From NCBI GenBank assembly GCA_949825025.1, contig OX463781.1:38713950-38777949 (forward strand): a stretch of 64,000 nucleotides of DNA, written 5' to 3'. This DNA comes from Siphlonurus alternatus. Lineage: Eukaryota; Arthropoda; Insecta; Ephemeroptera; Siphlonuridae. The position numbers and the translations under genes are program-made. Shown here one piece after another: positions 45,001-53,660 of this stretch; the stretch's first letter is position 1, and each line of letters starts with the position of its first letter. A model generated the notes under the pieces. It was not told the origin of the DNA, made no database searches, and was given only the letters and a program-made list of their open reading frames with translations.

Positions 45001-48000
45001 ATTAATGTGAAACAAAATGAACATGATGATTGTTAAGTTGTTTATTTACAAGTTGCTTGGACTTAAAACTTGTGAAAATAATTAAATATGAAATGTTATG
45101 AAATGAAAAACACAATTTCAGATTTGGTACTTTATATCTGTGATGTGTCAGGGGCTAAATTATCATTTTATTTTTCATATTTATAAATGCATTTTAATTA
45201 ATTTACTATAAAATATTAATTTATCATTATTGCAATCAACGTTACATGTATAATTATAATATATTGTATATTATGTTTTAATAGTAAATATGTAATAGTA
45301 TATAATATTTTAAAAAGAAAATTGCAAGCGAGGTAACATTTTAATGAGTAGGTAATTAATAATTATCTTTAAACTGGCAGGCTATCACCCTCGCTGATAA
45401 TAAAATATGATGATGATAAAACACAAGTGTGCGTGTTTTAAGTGTTTCGTGTATAGTCTGTAAAGTAAACAAATTTCAGCGAGGGTGATAGTTTCAAGGT
45501 AATTATTTACTATACACTCATGTATAATTATACTGTAAATATATATGTATAATTATTTATATATTATATTACAACGTCAGTAATGACTTCCTCATGCTGT
45601 AAAAGAGCGATGGACAAACTTCATGATTTTTTTTTATTGGATACATTTTGGATAGAGGATCACGAGTTATGTATTTTGTCTTTATTTTTTTCAAATTTGT
45701 TTTAGCCTTCGATCACATCAAAGTCTTCTGCTCGTTGTTAGTAAACAAAGTATTGTTGTGTAATGTCTGTCGCATTACATGAAAAGGAAAAAAAAACACG
45801 GGAAGGTTTTTGATTTACATGTTAACTTATGGAAAATGACCGTTAATTATAAAGATGAAACGGTTACCTAGCGCCAACAATGCCATTACGTTCTCTGCTC
45901 TGGTGGCAAAATCAGGCACTACGTCGTCTCATATTGTTTAACAATGAAAAAGGCTTCATGCGACAGACATTATAAACAATGGTTTGTTACAACCATTGCG
46001 AGTAGAAGATTCTCGATCACATTCAAAATCGAGAGGAAAGACGCTGTAACGTCATAGATGAAACATCTATATTTGCGTGTTAAATATTGAATGACTATGA
46101 CGTCACAGTGTTTTGCAGCATGATTAGAAGAGATTTTATAAAAAATCTGAAAAAATAAACAAAAAGTAGCTCAAGATCGTCTATCCCAATTTTTAATAAA
46201 AATTCCTGATTGTGCACACTGTTCCATGACTTTTGACCAAAGCTGGACTAGGGATTATGTGTCGCTTTTTTTCCTCTCAAAACAATAATATACACACTCG
46301 ATAATTTTGCTCAAGTTCAAAATTGTGTTGCCGATGACGTCACTACATTATTGACGTAATCACAAAATCTGGACAAAATTTCCAGAAGAAGAATAAATTT
46401 AATATCGAGTTCTGACAATCTTTTTTGTAAATTGTCCGCTCAATTTTATACAATTCTGGTGCAGTATGTGTATTAATTTATGTTACAATTTTGTACAGTC
46501 AAATTTACATGATATTCCCTCCGAAAGTAGCCGGAAGTGTAAGTTTTCTGGTCTTCCTATTCAGCGTTACAATTTCACACATAGGTCAGTATTTATACTT
46601 CAAACCACTCTGATAAATTTCAAAATTAAATTCAAAACAGAAAAGCTGCAAACTTTACATTTCCGGCTACTTCTGGAGGGAATGTCAAATTAATTTCAGT
46701 GTAGACTTACCATCCTCTCCAGCCCTCACATGTGACCTTGGTGGACCGGAGCGTCGAGGGTGCATATGATCTGCAACAATACAGGGCATTTAATTACTGT
46801 TATTACATTTTTTAAACTTTTATCCGTAATCTAAAAGTTTCTTTACGTTACATAAAATTTATTATCAAATCAAAATTTAGATTCTTAATTTGTTTCAAAT
46901 TTTGTGTAATTTTTACCATTTTTAATGCATTTTTAATTATTTGACTTCTATATGGCAAATAAAAAATTACTTTTCTTAATTAGCCCTTAAGCCGCGGTAT
47001 TAAGCTGGTATTACACGATACAATTTTTCTAACTATTGCATACAATTTTTCCTTACAAGAAAACTTCAACTCTGTTTATTTGTATGGAGATAAAATTTTC
47101 TTGCAAGGAAAAATTGTATGCAAAATTGTATGGTGTAATACCGGCTTTACACGATACAATTTTGCATACAATTTTTCCTTGCAAGAAAATTTCATCTCCA
47201 TACAAACAAATGGAGTTAAAGTTTTCTTGAAAGTAAAAATTGCATACAATAATTAGAAAAATCCTATCGTGTAATACCGGCTTTATAATTGCATTTTTTT
47301 ATATAACATTTCCGAATGATTTTTACAATTAAAAAAACAAGACTGTATAAAACTCCATATACATTATAAACCAAATTTCATGCTAAAAAATTCAGGCAAG
47401 TAATTTTTTATATTTATTTGTCTTTAGCAATGAATAAAGATAGGATTAGATAATGAAAGGCGCAAAATATATGAAATATATTCCTTACGTATAGTAATAT
47501 AATATCATAGAATATTTTGTTTTTAGTTATTAACATCGAAATTCATAATACGTGATATATATCTTTGAAAGCATCAACAGTTGGTACAACAATATAATAT
47601 ATATTTGGAGACTAAGTTGAATGGTTTAAAATACGGGTAATAGAACTAAAATTGACATTAATTTCATTGACTTTATTCAAATTAGAAACTTCAAAACTCT
47701 TCAGGAGTACATAATGACTTTTGTAAGCTAAGCAGCGTTGAAAGCTTTACGAGAGGCTTTTATCACAGAAGGGTCCGTTAATTTGCTTAACGCTCTGGAT
47801 ATTTTGAAACTATAGTAATTTATATCATTATAATGTTACATAGAAAATAATTTAAAGATGGAACATATTATGGATTTAAAATTTACTTAGGTCATTATTA
47901 ATTTATATTGATGATAGTTAAAATTTTAAACTAATGTAATATTTTAATATTTTATTTTAACTTATATAATCAAATAGGAATATTTACAATAGCATTAACT

Positions 48001-49129
48001 AAGGAGAGAATAAATTGGGAGGGGTGAGGGTTCGAAATTGCCCTTTAAATAATGCGCACTTGCTGTAACATCCATTGGCGGCTATATTTGGCGATTAAAA
48101 AAAAGAGCATCGTAATTTAATGCGATATATTCGCCGCCGCAATGGCGAATTCGCTTTCGCATAGCGGCATAGGATTTCACAGCTTGCGTGACAAAATCGC
48201 ATCGCCGTTGTCGCCATCTGAATCCGCCTTTACTTATCACACTAAACTTTTAGATGCTGAATTTATTTTAGTGTTTAAATGTCATTATTACATAATTGTT
48301 CTAATTTCATATTATATCCAACAAATTTTGACCAATATAGTACTTCATGTAATAAGTAAAATTTGGTACTGAAAAAAAGAGAGAACAAAATAAAATTTTC
48401 TCTTTTTTTCAATACCAAATTTTTACTTAATGAAGTAATACTTTATTGGTAAAAATTTTTGGAAGTAAGATGAAATTAGAACAATGATGCACTGACATAA
48501 AGTACTGAAACTAATTCAGCATCTAAAAATTTAAAGTGTAGACCCAAAGCAATGTATTTTTACAAAAAAAAAAAAAAAAAAAAAAAAAAAGACAAACATG
48601 CAGTGGAAAATAGTATTTAGCTTAGAGATTTAACGCCGATTCCAGGGTAAGGTAACACGTCCATAATGTTAAAAATATCTCCAAATATGAAACATGTCTT
48701 AAAATGTTCTCCTGACATTCCCTATCAGTAGCTGAAATTTCAGGTATATATATAATATTTACAAATTCATAACTCAAAAACTAGATCGAAACTAGATGGG
48801 ATTTTTTTTTTTAATATTAATATTTTTTTAATAATACCATACCCTTAACCCATATGTCTTTTGACTCCCTCCCCTTGGTAATATGTTGGGAAAAAACATC
48901 CCTTATAAAAATGCTAGGATTATAACTTAAAAATTTTTTAAACAACAGTAGTGAAGGTTATAGTCAATTTTTTTCCCATAAATCTACATGATTATTTTAC
49001 AAAATAGTCCTAAAACAAAGAGAAATAATATTTTATCATACCTTTATCCATGTCCGGTACGGCTGGTAGCGCCATGGCGCCAGCGACCAGTAACACCATC
49101 ATCAACATGCTCCAGCGAGGTGACTCCAT
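35809..49129 (-). CDS. ALP: Alkaline phosphatase ALP-B, tandem paralogue lacking the GPI tail, 10 coding exons
   Basis: Second alkaline phosphatase, about 2.9 kb upstream of ALP-A in the same orientation. Exons 49042-49129, 46711-46770, 43222-43427, 42407-42580, 41606-41797, 39795-39996, 38893-39027, 38135-38326, 37169-37288 and 35809-36002 join in frame to 1563 nt, 520 residues plus stop. Exons 1-9 match ALP-A in length and phase. Signal peptide (core [11 protein letters not shown]), nucleophile S129 and metal ligands D84, E352, D357, H361, D398, H399 and H474 are all retained, so the enzyme should be active. After the shared LTAC the frame reads NMK and stops, so the hydrophobic tail of ALP-A is missing. 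The simplest reading is a secreted soluble enzyme. A further 3' exon reached through a weak donor at the shared TGTA cannot be excluded. Residues 50-457 differ from ALP-A at about five positions, against 14 of 49 at the N-terminus. Confidence 0.93.
36047..36302. repeat. O-family repeat, copy 4 (ALP-B intron 9)
   Basis: TAGTTTGAAAAATTATGC, CTCAAAGTGAGGATGAAATG, ending near TTATTTTAACTATAG. Confidence 0.7.
36755..37083. repeat. U-family element, copy 2 (ALP-B intron 9)
   Basis: GGACAACCTGCATTAAAA to CCTGCAGGTTGTCC with the CTGTGGAGGCATTAAAGGGC core variant. Confidence 0.8.
37169..37288 (-). CDS. ALP: ALP-B exon 9
   Basis: Residues 417-457 ([20 protein letters not shown] onwards, ending DITGDN then F). 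Donor GTAAGA. Confidence 0.94.
37872..38043. repeat. S-family (TTCACAAAG type) hairpin in ALP-B intron 8
   Basis: CCCACTTTAGCCTCGATTTT pairs with its complement near 38010; centre GGTGCTAAACATGGTGCTAA. Related to 40673-40850. Confidence 0.8.
38135..38326 (-). CDS. ALP: ALP-B exon 8 (zinc ligands)
   Basis: Residues 353-417 with D357, H361, D398 and H399 in the same motifs as ALP-A. Only a handful of silent changes. Confidence 0.95.
38480..38782. repeat. U-family element, copy 3 (ALP-B intron 7)
   Basis: GGACAACATTCATGAAATT to ATGTATGTTGTCC with core CACGCCCCCTGGAGGCATAA. Confidence 0.8.
38893..39027 (-). CDS. ALP: ALP-B exon 7
   Basis: Residues 308-353, ending NGYVLFVEG with magnesium ligand E352. 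Same protein sequence as ALP-A exon 7. Confidence 0.95.
39795..39996 (-). CDS. ALP: ALP-B exon 6
   Basis: Residues 241-307, [19 protein letters not shown] to NTDYVLG. The acceptor-side match to ALP-A extends only about 20 nt into the intron. Confidence 0.94.
40673..40850. repeat. S-family palindrome in ALP-B intron 5
   Basis: GGGGGACATTCACAAAGCAC at the left and GTGCTTTGTGAATGTCCCCC at the right are exact complements; interior arms CCCCGATTTTTAACCCTGGT also pair. It accounts for part of the size difference from the 56-nt ALP-A intron. Confidence 0.9.
41606..41797 (-). CDS. ALP: ALP-B exon 5
   Basis: Residues 177-240. No nucleotide difference from ALP-A exon 5 was seen, yet the intron that follows is 1609 nt here against 56 nt in ALP-A. 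Confidence 0.95.
42407..42580 (-). CDS. ALP: ALP-B exon 4 (active-site serine)
   Basis: Residues 119-176 with nucleophile S129 in [10 protein letters not shown]. Same protein sequence as ALP-A; a few silent differences. About 25-30 nt of intron beside the acceptor also match ALP-A. Confidence 0.95.
42632..42985. repeat. P-family repeat, copy 2 (ALP-B intron 3)
   Basis: Direct relative of 4123-4495. It fills much of the 641-nt intron and ends about 240 bp before exon 3. Confidence 0.7.
43222..43427 (-). CDS. ALP: ALP-B exon 3
   Basis: Residues 50-118 with D84 in FLGDGMS. Differs from ALP-A only at E56D. Acceptor CAG, donor GTGAGT. Confidence 0.94.
44238..44590. repeat. V-family near-perfect palindrome, 353 bp (ALP-B intron 2)
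   Basis: TAAGGGTAAGGTAACGCC at the left, GGCGTTACCTTACCCTTA at the right. Arms of about 170 bp with only scattered mismatches and a loop of a few bases near 44413. Confidence 0.92.
45370..45505. repeat. Hairpin with 16-bp arms, ALP-B intron 2
   Basis: CTATCACCCTCGCTGA and TCAGCGAGGGTGATAG enclose an AT-rich 80-nt loop. Confidence 0.75.
45720..46010. repeat. R-family element, copy 2 (ALP-B intron 2)
   Basis: Same order of blocks as 34221-34497, with about ten scattered differences and a short insertion after CTGTCGCATTA. Confidence 0.8.
46499..46704. repeat. Q-family element abutting the ALP-B exon 2 donor
   Basis: CCCTCCGAAAGTAGCCGGAA and TTCCGGCTACTTCTGGAGGG are inverted ends; the interior CACATAGGTCAGTATTTA is shared with about 405-540 and 58968-59727. 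The right terminus lies within about 6 nt of the donor of exon 2. Confidence 0.75.
46711..46770 (-). CDS. ALP: ALP-B exon 2
   Basis: 60 nt, phase 1 to phase 1 ([10 protein letters not shown] then [10 protein letters not shown]). The donor GTAAGT is followed within a few bases by the end of an interspersed repeat (46499-46704). Confidence 0.88.
47002..47284. repeat. T-family repeat, two inverted units in tandem
   Basis: AAGCTGGTATTACACGATAC at the left and GTGTAATACCGGCTT both in the middle (about 47143) and at the right. Each unit folds on TTCCTTGCAAGAAAA. Confidence 0.75.
48058..48232. repeat. N-family element, copy 2 (inverted relative of copy 1)
   Basis: GCGGCTATATTTGGCGATTA ... GTCGCCATCTGAATCCGCC; matches the complement of 1582-1812. 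Directly adjoins the Z-family element at 48238. Confidence 0.65.
48238..48539. repeat. Z-family element, copy 3
   Basis: CACACTAAACTTTTAGATGC to CATCTAAAAATTTAAAGTGT, with a GGTACTGAAAAAA / TTTTTTCAATACC central hairpin. Confidence 0.75.
48653..48847. repeat. V-family element, shortened copy 4
   Basis: AGGGTAAGGTAAC left end, CATACCCTTAA right end, internal AACTCAAAAACTAGATCG; much of the right arm is deleted. Confidence 0.6.
49042..49129 (-). CDS. ALP: ALP-B exon 1 (start codon, signal peptide)
   Basis: ATG at 49127-49129; MESPRWSML then a hydrophobic core and AMALPAVPD. Same length and phase as ALP-A exon 1, with seven of 29 residues changed, mostly after the likely cleavage site. Confidence 0.92.
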
Positions 49130-49164
49130 TGCAAGCAAGTGTAAAGTTAATCGAGCAGACCGCC

Positions 49165-49170
49165 TTTATA
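49165..49170 (-). promoter_or_regulatory. TATA box of ALP-B
   Basis: Reads GTATAAAGG on the minus strand, 41 bp before the ATG, aligned with the ALP-A TATA box in sequence and spacing. Conservation between the paralogues supports a real core promoter. Confidence 0.65.
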
Positions 49171-49511
49171 CTCGCAGAAAATATCAGAAAAGCATTCGCC
49201 ATTTCCTTATCAAACTGTCAACGTTCAAGTGCCCGTACGTACTTAAATTAATATATTTAGATTAGAGTGTTGCAACATGCTGGTACTTTGAGCAGGTTGT
49301 GAAATAATTGATTATTTATATTTCATTATTGTGATCAAAATAAATCGTTACTTTAGAATAAGTGTGTACACTCAATTCATATAAAAATGTCCGATCTGGC
49401 TAGCATCAAAGCCGGACATTCTTATTTGAATGAAACGTACTATCGTATATAAATGTACCACTTAAGTTTCAGTTGTAGACCTTATTTAACACGTTGCATA
49501 AGATTTATAAT

Positions 49512-49870
49512 GGACCACATTGTATGAAAAAAATTTATTGCAGAAATTAATAGAGGGCACCAAATTATGCTACTCTGATTTTTTTTTCAGTTTTTTTTTT
49601 TGTTTTTTTTTTTTTTTTAGACCTGGAACTATTTTTAAATAATTATTGAAAGTTCTGTAAATTAAGTTGGCACCCTTGAATCCTTAATAAAAAGGGTAGG
49701 ACCGGGACGCCTATTGAAGCCTCCAGGGGGCGTGGCAACGCACTTTCAATAATTATTTAAAAATACTTATAGATTTCAAAGAAAATCTGAAAAAATTCAG
49801 AGTAGCATAATTTGGTACCCTCTCTCTATTCATTTCTGCAATAAAAATTTTACATACATGTATGTTGTCC
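49512..49870. repeat. U-family element, copy 4, opposite orientation
   Basis: TGGACCACATTGTATGAAAA to ATGTATGTTGTCC; the core reads as the complement of the other copies (GCCTCCAGGGGGCGTGGC). Confidence 0.8.
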
Positions 49871-51417
49871 ATTGCATAATAACACATCGTGGTGCTTATA
49901 CGCACTCTCATTCCCAGATTATGACATAATAATAGAAAACCAATTCAAATATACGAATATGTAATTGAAATTTGAAAAAGGTTATTTATGAATCCATAAG
50001 TATTTTTTGTATTAAGATTAACAATAAATTGTTAATTACTGATTTATTGTACTACGTAGTATAATTAATGTAAATATATCCTTTAAGTAGCATATAATGT
50101 AATGATGTATTTCAAGACCGTTTTTTTACCCAAAAAATGAAAAAAATTGACACTCACAAGATAAGAGGGTTGATGTTGGCTAATGTTGCTTGTAGGTTTT
50201 CATCAAAAAGCGCTTTCAACGTGACTTTTTACATGTAGATTACAATTAAAAGGTACGATGTAGGTCCTTGTTTATTATTATCTTAGTCTCAAAGTATCTC
50301 CGTACGATCTTAATTGTATCTCTATCACACGTTTTCATGACCATCGCATGTAAATTGCGTGGTATATAATCTTATCACGTGATCATTTGTTCGATGTCAG
50401 TTTACTAAAAAAAAAAAAAAAAAAAATTGATTTAAATGACACGTTATTATATTACACAATTTATAAAGAGATAACCTGAATAGAAATTTCAATGCATATT
50501 TGATTTGAATAAATGACCTCGAGTCAAAATTTTACAGAAATACTTTGAACCCTTAAAATTATGCTGTCAAACGCTGTGATATCGAATATTTTTTCAAAAA
50601 AATATAAGAAATATAATAGTATATATTAAGAAAAAAAAGTTGCATGATTATACATGATTATACATGTGTGTTGTTTATTGTGTGACAGTGTAATAATAAA
50701 CAGTGAAGTGTTGTGACAAAAGCATCAAGAAACACTGGACACGTAAAAAACAAGAACAAAAACAAAAAGAAAAAAAAAATACAAATATAATGAATCAGTG
50801 CATATAACTTTTTTATGTTTGTAGTTTATTTTATTCAATTTAATTAAGTAATTGTTAATTGTAATTTTTAACAACTTATCACTGGATTTGTTTCAAAATT
50901 TTTGTACTATTCTTAAATTCTTATATCTAATGTAATAACATTGTAAATTAAAACTATTGGCTAGAGACAAAAAAGGCATTCATGCCTTAACTCTCGCCAT
51001 GTAAAGACGTTTAAAATAAAATAAAATAAATAAAATAGTATACGTCTTGGGGTTTTTCTTTTCGCTTTTGAGGGTGAAGAATCCAAAATATCTGAAAAAA
51101 ATATTAAAAATTCATAACTTGAGTTCAGGGTGTCAATTACAAAGAACTTCTTTATTGACTTTAAAGTGTTACGGTGAATTTATACTTTTATTTAAGCATT
51201 CAATCAACTCTTATTTGAATGAACAAAACATTCTATAATAATATAATAGGTATAAACAAAAATTTAATAATAATTCATAGCATTAGAATATGATTGTATA
51301 GTTCACAAAAAACTACATGTTTTAATTTTTACCCTAGAATTACCAGCAAAAAAAATTATAAATATTACTAAAAAAAACCCTGAAAATATTTGCCAAATAT
51401 CTAAACATTTGTCTTAA
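49871..51417. other. AT-rich stretch upstream of ALP-B, nothing recognised
   Basis: Distal upstream region of ALP-B; poly-A tracts near 50407 and 50630. No regulatory site can be called with confidence. Confidence 0.5.
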
Positions 51418-52832
51418 TAGCTAGGGAACTAACTGCAAAAAACGGGCTATTAACGATACAATCCTGAAATTTTCAGTACTTGTACAGAACCCCTTTTTGG
51501 TCAATTTTGGAAGCGGTACCCAAAAAAAAGTTCCATAGGGTGACCTTGAGTGACCTTTGAACTTTGACCTCCGATTAAATTAGCTTTATTTTTTTTACGT
51601 GAAAACTAAGACAGGTACGAAAAAATTTGTCATGAACAAATGTGTTTGCAACAAAATGAAGATTCATTATAAATTTTTGTAAAGACCTAAGTCCATAAAA
51701 AACAAAATGGCGGCCAGTGAAACTTTAATTCGTGCTTTTTTACGTCAATCTTCAGCTTATTTCAAGTAGACTAACAAACATTTTTGTTTATAATGACAAT
51801 TTTTAATTGATCGTGATTATCAAGATTAAGAAAAATCATAATTCTTGTTGATAAGACAACAATAACGTAAGATATTGTAATTCTTATTGATTGTTTTGCC
51901 TCGTATGGTGCGCTAAGTGTATACGGCTTTATAATAAAAAAATAAAAAAAATGCGATAAAAGCTTACAAAATTCAGGAATGATTTATTTGGTCATGAGGA
52001 CCATAAAAAAAATTTGATTCCCAAAAAATTAAGATCCCTTTGACCCCTGGTGACCTTCGAAAATGGTAATTGTGGAGAACTGAAAATATTTTTTTATGGC
52101 AAACAGCAGCTTCGGACGAAAATATTTCTAGCACAAAATATGATTGGAATGACTGGAAAAATGTCCCTGATTTTTTTCAAAATGCACTGTTGCCAAATAG
52201 AGCACCCACGTTGCCAAACGTGCCCAAAATCTACATCTTATGGGCACTTCATTATTGCAAGCAATCCTTGCTTCAAGTTCAAGCTTTTATTAACATTCAT
52301 GGCATGAATCATGAACTGGGATCATTAAAAAAATCCACCATAAATTTGTGAAGTCCCCCCCCCCCGTATTCTTGAACCCTCCCCTCAGGGCCATTTCAAA
52401 AAGGCAGTCTCTCGATGTGGCATTGTCTAATTTCAGTATTTTTTTTTTCAGGCAAATCTGCATTTCATATATACTATAATATAATTGCAATGCATTAAAA
52501 TATATTTTATTTATATTAATCAAGAATATCATTGGAATAATTTTAAGAGTATCCCTAATTTTTAATGCTGCGCTGCCAAGTGTTTTGAAATCTGATACAT
52601 TTGGACATATTAAAATGTCTTAATTATCTTCTTTTTCTGGAAGAGTGCGCGCACTTCATCGTTTTAGCCACAATAGACGGCCCTTGGCCCTTACTTGGTA
52701 TATGTATATTTTACAATACATTACTATACTTCAGCTTCTTCAGGATCAAGGGTAGATCTATGCACTGATGGGTTTTGAAACGGAAAAAGTGGGGGTGTGG
52801 GGAGGGGTAGGATTATCTCCAGAGATATATAT

Positions 52833-52985
52833 AGGCGCGATTCACGAAACAGTTAGCCAGGTTTCTAACCACGTTTAGCTTAATCACGTTTAACTAAGGT
52901 GATTTGACACGTAAAACAGGTATAGTTAAACGTGGTTAAGCTAAACGTGGTTAGAAACGTGGTTAACTGCTTCGTGAATCGCACC
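52833..52985. repeat. S-family hairpin element, copy 4
   Basis: GGCGCGATTCACGAAACAGT and ACTGCTTCGTGAATCGCACC ends, TAACCACGTTTAGCTTAA / TTAAGCTAAACGTGGTTA inner arms. Confidence 0.85.
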
Positions 52986-53173
52986 CATACTTAACATTAA
53001 GGAAAAGAGCACCACCGCTACCAGAACCGAGGGCTGTTTTTATATTATTTTCTGAACAAATAACTATAATAGACGTTTTCCTATTGCTTGTATACTAAAT
53101 TAAATATGAATTGAATTAATAAAATCACGTAATGTGAAGTATTTTTTTTTATTTTTTTATTTTGTAGAAGATA

Positions 53174-53520
53174 CAATACAACCTGCATGAATTTTTTTAT
53201 TACACAAACAAATATATTATAGAGAGTGACAAATTATGATGCTCTGCTTTTTGCTTCAGTTTTTTTTTTTAGTCCATGCAGGAACGGTTTTTAAAAAAAA
53301 TATTTATTGAAAATGCTGCCACGTCCCCTGGAAGCGTCAATAGGCGTCTAGGCCCTATCCTTTTTATTAAGGATACAACGGGGCCAGCAGAACTTAAAGA
53401 ACTTACAACAAATTTTAAAAATAGTTCCGGGCAAGCAAATCTGAAAAAAATCATGTAGTAACATACTTTTTGATACCCTCTATTCATTTTTGCAATTAAA
53501 AATTATCATGCAGGTGGTCC
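53174..53520. repeat. U-family element, copy 5
   Basis: ACAACCTGCATGAATTTTT to ATCATGCAGGTGGTCC; core ACGTCCCCTGGAAGCGTCAA. More diverged than copies 1-3. Confidence 0.75.
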
Positions 53521-53548
53521 ATTGATGTTATTAACTAATATGTAAATT

Positions 53549-53660
53549 CACTACGTTTACATGACGGTGTTTAGTGCGTATTCGTTGACGACGCCTCATA
53601 AGAATAACATTATCCGTCGTCAACGAATATACGCATTAAACACCGTCATGAAACGTAGTG
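53549..53660. repeat. W-family hairpin element, copy 2
   Basis: CACTACGTTTACATGACGGT and ACCGTCATGAAACGTAGTG; centre CGTTGACGACGCCTCATA. Confidence 0.85.

Noticed and set aside
48020..48050. GGGTTCGAAATTGCC as a tRNA box B
   Set aside because: No acceptor stem, D arm or box A at the expected distance upstream.
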